Below are positions 1 through 6,609 of a stretch of 10,000 bases of DNA, one piece after another. The first letter of the stretch is position 1. Every line of letters starts with the position of its first letter. This DNA comes from Methanospirillum hungatei (GTDB lineage Archaea > Halobacteriota > Methanomicrobia > Methanomicrobiales > Methanospirillaceae), in contig NZ_JAIWNS010000033.1 in NCBI RefSeq assembly GCF_020216685.1, positions 1-10,000 of the forward strand, given 5' to 3'. The position numbers and the translations under genes were made by a program. Under the pieces are notes generated by a model. It was given only the letters and a program-made list of their open reading frames with translations. It searched no databases and had not been told where the DNA came from.

Positions 1-1
1 G

Positions 2-529
2 ATAGTTTTTGAAAAAGGGTACCAGCATGTGCGGATGGATGACATTGCGAGGGAAGCAGGAATTTCCCGACCAACCCTCTACCTCTATTATAAAAACAAA
101 GAAGCCCTGTTTCTTGAGATCATCAAATCCATCATCGCCGATGTCAGTTCTATGGCGCAAAAGACCATCCAATCCGGTGAGATCCAGTCCTTTGGAGATT
201 TTTTCGCAGAGGCCAATAACCGGTACAGGGACCAGTTTGCGATTGTCTTTGAAGTAATGGCAGGACTCCCAAAAAAACACCTGATTATTTCAGAGATTTC
301 CCGGCTTCATGATGAGATGATACATCAGATCGCAATGTACCTTTCGATGCGGTTTCCTGACCGGCCAGTGAAATCTGACCCGGAGATTATGGCGAACGCC
401 ATGCTTGCCCTGTTTATTGGTCTGCAGATAAGGCAAAGACTCGGTCTTGATCCGAAAACGGCAGCACAGGTATGGGAAACGGTGATATCAGCTCCGTTTC
501 AAATTAACAGCAAAATACATACTCTATAG
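2..529 (+). CDS. TetR/AcrR family transcriptional regulator, 5' end outside the window
   Basis: A one-component repressor family: an N-terminal helix-turn-helix binds DNA and a C-terminal all-helical domain binds a ligand and dimerises. The frame is open to the left edge and reads IVFEKGYQHVRMDDIAREAG, matching helix 1 and the turn of the TetR DNA-binding domain. The GTG at 29 is therefore internal, and the real start lies before base 1. The recognition helix segment ISRPTLYLYYKNKEALF follows and is highly typical. The remaining roughly 130 residues form the poorly conserved effector domain, so the ligand cannot be named. The stop is TAG at 527-529. Only about 15-25 residues should be missing. 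Next along, on the opposite strand, are a small lysine-rich gene and a flavodoxin/ferredoxin gene; whether the regulator controls them is unknown. Confidence 0.93.
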   Translation: MVFEKGYQHVRMDDIAREAGISRPTLYLYYKNKEALFLEIIKSIIADVSSMAQKTIQSGEIQSFGDFFAEANNRYRDQFAIVFEVMAGLPKKHLIISEISRLHDEMIHQIAMYLSMRFPDRPVKSDPEIMANAMLALFIGLQIRQRLGLDPKTAAQVWETVISAPFQINSKIHTL

Positions 530-577
530 TCCTAAAAACAGTTTGACCCTATATTGAGATGAAAAGGAGATTATATG

Positions 578-583
578 AAAAAA
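578..583 (-). terminator. Oligo-T terminator candidate after the lysine-rich gene
   Basis: A run of six T on the minus strand about nine bases beyond the stop of the 45-residue gene. No stable hairpin precedes it. Oligo-T alone can terminate archaeal transcription. This is weak by itself but agrees with minus-strand expression here. Confidence 0.35.
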
Positions 584-591
584 CTGGGGAT

Positions 592-729
592 TTATTTTAT
601 CTTTTTCTCAAGTTTCTTGAGTTTTTTCTTGGCAGAGTCACTCCCCGCTGCGGCCTGCTTTGCGAGATCTTCTGCCTTTGCCTTCTTCTCTCTGTTCAGC
701 TTTACCAGTTGTTTTTTACTTGTTGGCAT
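592..729 (-). CDS. Small lysine-rich basic protein, 45 residues
   Basis: Unrecognised small protein beginning MPTSKKQLVKLNREKK. It consists almost entirely of Lys, Ala, Glu, Leu and Gln and ends in a Lys-rich amphipathic helix (KKKLKKLEKKIK). There is no membrane segment. It could be a nucleic-acid-binding or ribosome-associated peptide, but that is a guess from composition. A GGAG lies about 11 bases before the ATG at 729, a slightly long spacing. Six T residues follow on the minus strand about nine bases after the stop (plus positions 578-583), as expected for archaeal termination. A competing 52-residue plus-strand frame (575-733) overlaps it. That frame looks hydrophobic mainly because it is the complement of lysine codons, although an AAGGAGA precedes it, so the strand choice is not certain. 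Confidence 0.55.
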   Translation of the reverse strand: MPTSKKQLVKLNREKKAKAEDLAKQAAAGSDSAKKKLKKLEKKIK

Positions 730-851
730 GTAACTCGTTGCTCCTAGGGGGTTCTATTTGCTTTTTTCCTTTAAACATATGCCTGTCCCGATAACCCAAT
801 ATGAACCGACATATCCTTTTGGAGCCACGAAATTACCAACAATCAGCCCAA

Positions 852-1580
852 TCACAGATATATCCGGCTCTTCTTTTTGTTCATCTCCTCTTTGGTGATA
901 TGCTCTCCTTTCAGTTTAAACTCCCAGCTTGGAGACATATCATTTATCCTAAGCACTCCTTCAGGGCACCGAAGCACACATCCAAGACAGGCAATACACC
1001 GGGACAGGTCAGTCTCCCCCGTCGTTGCATTTATGGCTCCGGTCAGACAGAACTCCTCACCCTCCCGGCACATACAGCAATCCGCCCCGTTCCGTGTTGG
1101 CACCTGTGTAAGAATCCTGAACCGGAACCCCTCTATCTGGTCAAGTAATTTTTCCGGATGACAGGTCTTTTCCAGCTCGCCAACCAGATTGGTATCCTTT
1201 CCGGAGAATCGGGCATAGATTATCTCGGCATACTCCCGTGCGACTGCAAAATCGGATTCATCCGGACGACCCTCCATCGCCTTCCAGCCACCGATGTAGA
1301 AGGTATGAAATGCGAGAAACTCAGCGGATGATACGACTGAAAACCCCTGTTGCTGAAGGAGCTGACAGGGGGTATAATGTGCCGGGTGAATCTGAAATCC
1401 GCCGTAGGTGAGGAATATTGCACATTTTTTCCCATCTCCGGAAAGATTGGGGATCCATTCTCGAACCACCCGGGGGATTCGCCAGGAGTGAACCGGTGAT
1501 CCAAGTATCAGGGCATCATATGGTGTGCAGTCAAAACCCTTCTCCCGTGCACCATGGGGAGTAATATCAATCATATCCAC
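852..1580 (-). pseudogene. EFR1-type flavodoxin/ferredoxin fusion, 5'-truncated and missing a cluster cysteine
   Basis: Proteins of this family join an FMN-binding flavodoxin-like domain to a C-terminal two-cluster [4Fe-4S] ferredoxin and are thought to carry electrons in anaerobes. Visible here are the flavodoxin middle (YDALILGSPVHSWRIP, then FLTYGG) in residues 20-130 and a ferredoxin part from about 165. The second cluster motif is complete (CIACLGCVLRCP). The first reads C-C-M-C-R-E-G-E-E-F-C, where the third ligand of CxxCxxCxxxC is Gly (GGT at 1059-1061, codon 174). The N-terminal strand and the S/T-G-x-T phosphate loop that binds FMN are absent. Flavodoxin-like sequence (SLNRLEDLGCNVD) runs upstream of the GTG at 1580 but soon meets GNAT sequence of the opposite strand and a TGA near 1637. 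The remaining frame is open, so a shortened protein could still be made, but two key losses favour a pseudogene. Confidence 0.8.
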
Positions 1581-1600
1581 ATTGCACCCGAGATCTTCCA

Positions 1601-1930
1601 GGCGGTTCAGTGATTGCTGTATGTGCCACCGCCATGATCAGCGAAGGGGTCATGGAGATAAAAAACATCGCGATAAGAGAGGACTGGCAAAATAAAGGGG
1701 TCGGATACCGGTTCTTATTGGATATCATAGATTAGGCCAGGGAACAGGGATGTTCAGAACTCATCATCTGCACCGCTGATTGTGCAAAGAAGCAGTTATA
1801 CCTCTATCAGAAGGTGGGGTTTCGTATATCTGAAATTGTTCAGGATTATTATCGGAATCACTATCCAGATCCCATTATTGAAAATGGAATAGAACTAAAA
1901 GATATGGTTATTCTGAAAATGTATCTTTGA
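1601..1930 (+). pseudogene. GNAT family N-acetyltransferase remnant, 5'-truncated with internal TAG
   Basis: GNAT enzymes move an acetyl group from acetyl-CoA to an amine. The frame reads VCATAMISEGVMEIKNIAI, a typical strand 4. It is followed by REDWQNKGVGYRFL, which carries the Q/R-x-x-G-x-G acetyl-CoA loop, and later ICTADCAKKQLYLYQKVGFR, the usual C-terminal helix and strand with YxKxGF. TAG at 1733-1735 interrupts the helix after the CoA loop (LLDIID-stop-AREQGC), where Glu or Lys is usual; GAG to TAG is one base change. Reading continues in the same frame to TGA at 1928-1930. The first third of a normal enzyme of about 150 residues is missing, and the sequence runs directly into the truncated flavodoxin gene of the opposite strand. 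The substrate cannot be told. Confidence 0.85.
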
Positions 1931-2125
1931 CCGAAGGTGGATGAGATCAAACTTATTTCATGACTCATAATTTAAAGGAATTTTTAGAGGTTTCCTCTCA
2001 ATTGTTGGATCAAATCTAAAAATATATTTCATCTGGATAGTAATATTAATCATAGACAGGATAGGAATGTGTAGGAAATATTGTTGAATAATATAGTAAA
2101 GAAAGGATAAATATCTAATTAAATT
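1931..2125 (+). promoter_or_regulatory. AT-rich promoter region of the MNT/HEPN cassette
   Basis: Very AT-rich spacer with no coding potential seen. Two TATA-like stretches are present: AAAAATATAT near 2018-2028 and AATAATATAG at 2087-2096. The second is centred about 34 bases before the ATG at 2126 and, with no ribosome binding site close to that ATG, suits a leaderless or nearly leaderless archaeal transcript. A short hairpin (AGAGG/CCTCT, 1986-1998, loop TTT) lies nearer the GNAT remnant. Box assignments are by eye. Confidence 0.4.
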
Positions 2126-2494
2126 ATGAATCAAGTAAATATTACACTCAATGATACCTATCCAGGACAATTACTTCCTCCGTCAATAAAAGAGGCAATC
2201 ATTCGATTCGCTTGTAAAATTAAAGATGAATTTCCAGAAAAAATCGTCCAAATTATCTTATACGGCTCGTATGCCAGAGGAGATTTTCATCAGGGTTCTG
2301 ATGTCGACATACTGGTTTTAACTACTGATGACTCTTGGAATATAAAAAAGCGAATAATGGCCATTGGGTTTGATATGTATCCAGATATGGGAATTATTGT
2401 CTCTGCGAAAGTAATGACAGATGAACAATTCAGGATGATGAAAGATTTTTTATTCATCCGGCAAGTGTCAAAGGACGGAATTGCAGTTGTCTGA
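2126..2494 (+). CDS. MNT-type nucleotidyltransferase, putative antitoxin of a HEPN/MNT pair
   Basis: A minimal nucleotidyltransferase of the DNA polymerase beta superfamily, 122 residues. The catalytic signature is complete: GSYARG at 47-52 (the GS loop that binds nucleotide), SDVDILVL with Asp59 and Asp61, and a third acidic residue in PDMGIIVS (Asp87). In studied MntA/HepT pairs the MNT partner adds AMP to the HEPN toxin and neutralises it; the same role here is inference. The next gene is a HEPN protein overlapping it by 8 bases, so the two are surely co-transcribed. No good Shine-Dalgarno is seen before the ATG. The cassette converges with a replication operon and may serve defence or element stability. 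Confidence 0.92.
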   Translation: MNQVNITLNDTYPGQLLPPSIKEAIIRFACKIKDEFPEKIVQIILYGSYARGDFHQGSDVDILVLTTDDSWNIKKRIMAIGFDMYPDMGIIVSAKVMTDEQFRMMKDFLFIRQVSKDGIAVV

Positions 2495-2876
2495 CAATAA
2501 AGAAATCACCCTCCTTTTTCATAAATCATATGAAAAACTCTCTGTGGCTGAAGAACTGCATAAAAATGGCCATTATGAAGATGCTGTCTCCCGGAGCTAT
2601 TATGCCTTGTATTATGCAGCCAAAGCTCTGCTCTCTTCAAAAGGAATTATTACAAAAACCCACAAAGGACTCATTACTCAAATCAGTGACCATTATGTGA
2701 ACACTGGCCTTATGGATCATCAGATTTGGCATACTCTGGCCTATGCCGAATCCTTAAGAGAATCGGCAGATTATGGCACTGGAGAGCAGATAACCGAGGA
2801 AATATCACTGGACGTTATTGAAGAGAGCAAAAAATTCATTCAGATATGCGAAATTCTTGTTTCACGACAAAAATAG
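2487..2876 (+). CDS. HEPN domain protein, putative toxin of a HEPN/MNT pair
   Basis: All-helical HEPN protein of 129 residues, most like the UPF0332/PF05168 type. It has an N-terminal KSYEKLSVAEEL helix, the typical SRSYYALYYAAKALL helix (residues 35-49), KTHKGLI, and a last helix with LRESADYG (90-97). Many HEPN toxins are RNases with an R-x4-6-H motif. Here Arg91 is followed by ESADYG with no His at the expected spacing, so RNase activity cannot be assumed. The TTG at 2487 is preferred over the TTG at 2481 because AAGGACGGA ends about eight bases before it, a better spacing. Either start overlaps the MNT gene, implying translational coupling. Stop is TAG. Known MNT partners modify a Tyr close to the HEPN active site; Tyr96 is a candidate only by position. 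Confidence 0.9.
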   Translation: MSDNKEITLLFHKSYEKLSVAEELHKNGHYEDAVSRSYYALYYAAKALLSSKGIITKTHKGLITQISDHYVNTGLMDHQIWHTLAYAESLRESADYGTGEQITEEISLDVIEESKKFIQICEILVSRQK

Positions 2877-2896
2877 GGTTTAACAATTGGTTCAGG

Positions 2897-2917
2897 ATCC
2901 CAGACAAAATATGGGAT
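2897..2917. terminator. Stem-loop between convergent transcripts
   Basis: ATCCCA (2897-2902) pairs with TGGGAT (2912-2917) around a nine-base loop. It sits in the 46 bases between the end of the HEPN gene and the end of the leftward operon. The minus strand also has T5 just beyond, complementary to the HEPN 3' end. It may serve both directions, but the stem is short and lacks a strong T tail on the plus strand. Confidence 0.3.
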
Positions 2918-2922
2918 GGATA

Positions 2923-3285
2923 TCAACAATACACTATTACCTCCCTTTCCCCCTCCTCTCCCCTACCATCCTGACCCCTCTCCACAAGCCGGACAGGATT
3001 TACCGCTTCGGTCGGCATCCGGCCACCAAACCCCCGGGGTCCCTTGTACACTCCGTCGGGAGAGAGATCCCGATCATATTCTTTGAGCCAGTAAAACTGA
3101 TGGTGGTATAAATACACCCCTTTCGTGTTTGAATCCCTCCGCTCCACCAGTTCATACCCGATGAGTTTTCCAAACTGCTGAAATTTATTTCCTATAGTTT
3201 TTACCGGAAACCGGGAAGAGAGGCTGATATAAAGTGTTTTTCGGACATACGAATAATTCAGTGGATTATCAAGCCAGGTAATCAT
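2923..3285 (-). CDS. Hypothetical 120-residue protein, third gene of the replication operon
   Basis: Not recognised as a named family. Residues 15-65 (YVRKTLYISLSSRFPVKTIG to GVYLYHH) alternate helices and a beta hairpin as in a small winged helix, suggesting DNA binding, by eye only. From about residue 75 the chain becomes low-complexity, rich in Gly, Arg, Glu and Pro, ending EEGEREVIVYC; the DNA there is a long pyrimidine-rich tract on the plus strand (about 2941-2990). That tail may be a genuine disordered end or the product of a frame change. The ATG at 3285 overlaps the helicase stop as ATGA and is preceded by AAAAGGAG at eight bases, so it is translated with the helicase. Its position suggests a replication accessory or copy-control protein. 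Confidence 0.7.
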   Translation of the reverse strand: MITWLDNPLNYSYVRKTLYISLSSRFPVKTIGNKFQQFGKLIGYELVERRDSNTKGVYLYHHQFYWLKEYDRDLSPDGVYKGPRGFGGRMPTEAVNPVRLVERGQDGRGEEGEREVIVYC

Positions 3286-5366
3286 AATGATTTCTCCTTT
3301 TCATACAGATATTTCAATTCATTTAGATGGTTCTGACAGACCTGGTTATACGGCCGGTCCGGAATCTGGTACATCACAGATGTACGGGTAGAAGCAGTGC
3401 ATCCCTTACACCTGCAGTATAATTCTGTCCGGTCATCATCAGGAATAGGAATATAGGCATCGACCGGAAGATCCTGACTCATACCATGATATGCGGCAAA
3501 TTCCTGAAAGGTAGGAAACTCTGAAAGGCATGGCGATGTGGTTTCGTGAGCAGGCTGCATAAGATCATCTCCAGACTTACAGGATCTCTTTGCATCATTA
3601 CCAGTCGGTTTCATAAACGATTCAATACCGGTAATCTCTGACTGGAGGACCTGATATTCAGAGCCTCTCAGGCATTCCGGACAATCGGGGATCGCTCCAC
3701 CAGACTCATCATAATAATACCGTTGCATAATCTCCAGCCATTTCCGTCTGGTTGGAATCTCCATTGCCCGGATATTTTTTATCCCATGTGCAGTCTGAAC
3801 CCGTTTCTGTCTGCTCACCATACCAATGCCTCCAAGAGCCCGGGAGACACTTTTTGAACTACACTTTAAACCTTCGGTTATCATTTTGGAGGTAACCGCC
3901 TGAATGCGTCCTTGATAGTAATATTTACCAAATTCTGGATCGCTCATCAGGATTTCATCTCCCAATGCCAGGGAAAGAACATAATTGAACATAATACCTT
4001 CATACGATTCAGCCCGTGTCCGCTTGATCTCCTGCTGCCGGTTATTGAGGTACCGTAAAAACCGCTCCTGCCCGTCAGGAAAGAGAGTCAGAATAATAGA
4101 GAGAGGTCGTGCCATCTGTTTTAACCGTCCTTCAATCCCTTTTCCGATACAGGAGAGCATGCATTCTTCTGAAACACGGGGCCAGTGCTCAAGGACAAAC
4201 CTTGCAATAAGAGCCCTGATTTCTGCTACCTCCTCTGCATACGAGGATGGAAGTTCAGGTGGAATATCCTCCCGTGTCGTCTCATCCGGAGAGAAGGAAA
4301 GACACCGACCCTCGGTTGCTGAATCCTGGAACGGCTGCCTCATGGCGATGAGTTTGGGACCAAACGGATCAAAGAGATGAACCTGCGAAATGTCGTTTTT
4401 ATCGGTCAGGATGAAGAAATTATCCTTCTCAAATCCGAGATTGAGGTACTTGATAAGAGACGACGACTGATCACCTTTCAGATCTGATTCATCGATAAGG
4501 AGTGTTCCCATCCATTTCTCTTTAAACCGCATGATACCGGAGATTGAAGACGCTCCTGATGCCCGGATAGGATAGAAACAGAGGTCAGAGATGACTTTTA
4601 AAAACCGACTCTTTCCTTTCCCGGTATCACCAAGGAACCGGAGATAGGGCGTGGTGCTGCACTTTGAATAATACCAGGTATACAGGATGTAGTAGACAAA
4701 TAACTCATAATCATGCTCTTCAGCATCCAGGTATCTGAACAGGTGATTCCTGATTCGGGTATATAATGCTCCGGGTGGCAGAAGTTCTGCCTTTTCCAAA
4801 AGATCAGTCCGTGGAATTCCGACAATATAGGTGGTCGTGCCCCGATCCTGATGAACGGGAAGCTCCGGAGGGACCGTGACTATACCGGACGGATCGGTCT
4901 CTTCGCTCGAAAATACCACCTTGCCGTCCTGCAGGTGAGCATATGAATACCGGACATCCGGACTGATACAGGTAAGATAGAGGGCCCCGTCTTTCTCAAA
5001 AAACGGAATATGCCTGATTATCTCCTCTTCATCCGTGGAATCAAACATTTTCACAGTTTTGATATAGGAATATGCCAGATCCTTGATCTCCGAAAGAGCC
5101 TCATAATCCAGTTGCTGATACTCTTTCAGCTTCTTATTCCGCTTCTGCAGGGTTTTCATAACAGCATCGGAGGGTTTCCGGTTAGAGATCAGGTAGACGG
5201 CAATATCCCAGAATTCCTGTCTTATATCTCCTTCTTCAGAGGGATCCGTGGGAAAGAGGTATGCACCGGATTCTTTCACCTTTGAATAGGACCGGTCTTT
5301 TGCCATACCTAATGCTCTTCTCATCGTATCAGTAAACGGCGAGTGGATTGTCATCACTTCGGTCAT
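3282..5366 (-). CDS. AAA+ / SF3-like replicative helicase with winged-helix and zinc motifs
   Basis: A 694-residue P-loop ATPase likely to unwind DNA for the mobile element's replication. It has an N-terminal domain (to about 230) without recognisable motifs, then Walker A GDTGKGKS (246-253), Walker B LLIDESD (289-295), a polar sensor-like LTDKND (320-325), and Arg in AMRQPF and EGRCLSF that could act as arginine fingers. A winged-helix-like part lies around 480-535 (MITEGLKCSSKSVSRALGGI). Cys clusters follow: CPEC (562-565), and CRCKGC (651-656) with CQNH (677-680), probably binding zinc. The order resembles plasmid and virus helicases paired with Prim-Pol. The ATG at 5366 is chosen over the ATG at 5390 because GGAGGAG lies a few bases upstream and because it forms an ATGA overlap with the primase stop. 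Starting at 5390 would add eight residues. Confidence 0.88.
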   Translation of the reverse strand: MTEVMTIHSPFTDTMRRALGMAKDRSYSKVKESGAYLFPTDPSEEGDIRQEFWDIAVYLISNRKPSDAVMKTLQKRNKKLKEYQQLDYEALSEIKDLAYSYIKTVKMFDSTDEEEIIRHIPFFEKDGALYLTCISPDVRYSYAHLQDGKVVFSSEETDPSGIVTVPPELPVHQDRGTTTYIVGIPRTDLLEKAELLPPGALYTRIRNHLFRYLDAEEHDYELFVYYILYTWYYSKCSTTPYLRFLGDTGKGKSRFLKVISDLCFYPIRASGASSISGIMRFKEKWMGTLLIDESDLKGDQSSSLIKYLNLGFEKDNFFILTDKNDISQVHLFDPFGPKLIAMRQPFQDSATEGRCLSFSPDETTREDIPPELPSSYAEEVAEIRALIARFVLEHWPRVSEECMLSCIGKGIEGRLKQMARPLSIILTLFPDGQERFLRYLNNRQQEIKRTRAESYEGIMFNYVLSLALGDEILMSDPEFGKYYYQGRIQAVTSKMITEGLKCSSKSVSRALGGIGMVSRQKRVQTAHGIKNIRAMEIPTRRKWLEIMQRYYYDESGGAIPDCPECLRGSEYQVLQSEITGIESFMKPTGNDAKRSCKSGDDLMQPAHETTSPCLSEFPTFQEFAAYHGMSQDLPVDAYIPIPDDDRTELYCRCKGCTASTRTSVMYQIPDRPYNQVCQNHLNELKYLYEKEKSL

Positions 5367-6337
5367 GATCTCCTCCGTGATCTCTTCCATGCAATCCGTT
5401 CTAAAAACCTGACTTCAGGCTTTTCCCGATTCAGCACCTCCAGATGTTGTTTCATCACAGCCGAATCATATGTCCCACCACAGGGCATGATTCCTCGGCA
5501 TATGGCATCCCAACCGGCTGCATCATACCCGGCAGCACACCGGAAACAGTAGACAACGCCTTTTTTGGGGTTCATAGCCACATTTCCTCCTGGTGACGTG
5601 CTCCCATGAACCGGGTGTACTCCCCGGATCTCGCTTCCCGCTATCCTGGCATCCCGTGGGAGGGTATCCATGACGGAGAGACCATACCGCTCGGTAATTG
5701 TCTTTCCTCTGCTCTGTACAGGGGCACGATAGTCCGGTTCAGGGATCGAATCAGCGATGGCCGGGCATATAATTCTGGTGATTTCCTCAATTTCTGACCA
5801 TCTAACGGTCATTATGGACGCATCTGGATCATATATTTCATACCGGTTCCCATTCGGATGCAAAGAGAGAGGCCCGATACACTGGCCACCGGTTTTCTCT
5901 AACCCGGCCGGGAAGAAGAGTTCAACGATGGTCTGGTCCCTATCGCTTCGGATGGGGAGTTTATGCCCCCGGTAGTGGTCCGGTATATCCGGACAGGAGA
6001 TGATTGCCCGGTATTTACGCCGGTCAGGCCATGCTGAATACCGGAATGTCTCTCTGACCAGATCCTTCCCGCCTGCTCCATGAAAGGTATCGGCATCATC
6101 CACGTCAAGGGAGAGGAGATCGGAACAGGGAGCAGGATAATACCCATAATTCCCGCCATGTAGCAGATGGACGGCCAGAATGGGATCATCATGACGTCTT
6201 CCCTGTGATACCAGGTTCCAGCCCTTATACGTCGGGCCCTTCTCCCCGGCCGGGACCATGACATAGAGCAGGTCTTCACGCTGCATCTGCCAGGGTATGC
6301 AGGATCCATGGGGTACAGAGGTTGTTGTGTTACTCAT
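5363..6337 (-). CDS. Bifunctional DNA primase/polymerase (Prim-Pol, AEP superfamily) with CHC2-like zinc motif
   Basis: Likely makes primers, and perhaps extends them, for replication of an integrated plasmid or virus. The 324-residue chain starts like other Prim-Pol domains (VMVPAGEKGPTYKGWN). It then has the metal-binding D-x-D in LLSLDVDDAD (Asp78, Asp80), KYRAIISCP, and the conserved S-x-H region PLSLHPNGNRYEIY (His160). Residues 239-270 resemble a DnaG-type zinc finger: HPVHG, a spacer containing NPKKGVVY, then CFRC. His241 stands where Cys is standard, giving H-x2-H and C-x2-C ligands. The last 40 residues are basic and carry no known motif. A GGGGG-containing site precedes the ATG at 6337 by about five bases. 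The helicase follows with an ATGA overlap, and the pair probably forms one primosome. Confidence 0.88.
   Translation of the reverse strand: MSNTTTSVPHGSCIPWQMQREDLLYVMVPAGEKGPTYKGWNLVSQGRRHDDPILAVHLLHGGNYGYYPAPCSDLLSLDVDDADTFHGAGGKDLVRETFRYSAWPDRRKYRAIISCPDIPDHYRGHKLPIRSDRDQTIVELFFPAGLEKTGGQCIGPLSLHPNGNRYEIYDPDASIMTVRWSEIEEITRIICPAIADSIPEPDYRAPVQSRGKTITERYGLSVMDTLPRDARIAGSEIRGVHPVHGSTSPGGNVAMNPKKGVVYCFRCAAGYDAAGWDAICRGIMPCGGTYDSAVMKQHLEVLNREKPEVRFLERIAWKRSRRRS
5367..5377 (-). promoter_or_regulatory. Strong ribosome binding site that sets the helicase start
   Basis: GGAGGAG, read on the minus strand within the last codons of the primase gene, lies about four bases before the ATG at 5366. It is the best Shine-Dalgarno match noticed in the window. 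It supports reinitiation at the ATGA junction rather than initiation at the ATG at 5390, which has only GGATTG upstream. Confidence 0.6.
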
Positions 6338-6546
6338 TGAGTCCCCCTCTGATCCTCAAAGCATCATGGATGTTATAGATCCAGTTGAAAGATGGTTCGT
6401 CACTCGTTTTTTAATAATGCCTAGATTTTTCATTTTTTCTCAATCCTGTCGTTATTGGCGTTTTACCGTACCGACTGTCGTGAAAAAGAACACCTGTGTG
6501 CTCATTTCTCTCTATTCTCGTTATTCGTGCTTCCATATAAGTCTTA

Positions 6547-6558
6547 GTATTATAATAC
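6547..6558. repeat. Perfect 12-base palindrome GTATTATAATAC
   Basis: Self-complementary over all 12 bases and placed directly upstream of the 14-base repeats. It may be a dimeric protein site or overlap a TATA element. In such AT-rich DNA a chance origin is quite possible. Confidence 0.45.
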
Positions 6559-6567
6559 CATGTATTA

Positions 6568-6609
6568 ATTCATAGAAATATATTCATAGTAATAATTTCA
6601 TATACATAG
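6568..6609 (+). repeat. Three tandem 14-base iteron-like direct repeats
   Basis: The units are ATTCATAGAAATAT, ATTCATAGTAATAA and TTTCATATACATAG. The core TTCATA begins at 6569, 6583 and 6597, exactly 14 bases apart. The array ends three bases before the ATG of the 300-residue gene and covers its expected promoter. It could bind that gene's winged-helix product (autoregulation) or a replication initiator. Confidence 0.6.

Noticed and set aside
29..529. TetR gene starting at the GTG at 29
   Set aside because: The frame is open to the left edge, and the upstream residues match TetR helix 1, so this GTG is internal.
575..733. Plus-strand 52-residue signal-peptide-like ORF
   Set aside because: Its hydrophobicity is largely the complement of Lys/Glu codons of the minus-strand frame. 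Kept as an alternative in the findings, not called.
801..1161. Plus-strand ORFs opposite the flavodoxin/ferredoxin gene
   Set aside because: No family pattern, and they mirror a well-supported minus-strand coding region.
2887..3111. Plus-strand ORF at the end of the leftward operon
   Set aside because: Proline-rich translation of a pyrimidine tract opposite the 120-residue gene; no start signal.
3985..4380. Plus-strand 131-residue ORF inside the helicase gene
   Set aside because: Shadow frame opposite a helicase region, with no motif.
5899..6309. Second minus-strand ORF inside the primase gene
   Set aside because: Alternate frame of the Prim-Pol coding sequence, whose motifs are intact in the other frame.
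6440..6540. Possible CRISPR-like or repeated CGTTATT and CTGTCGT motifs
   Set aside because: Only short 7-base matches at irregular spacing; not a repeat array.
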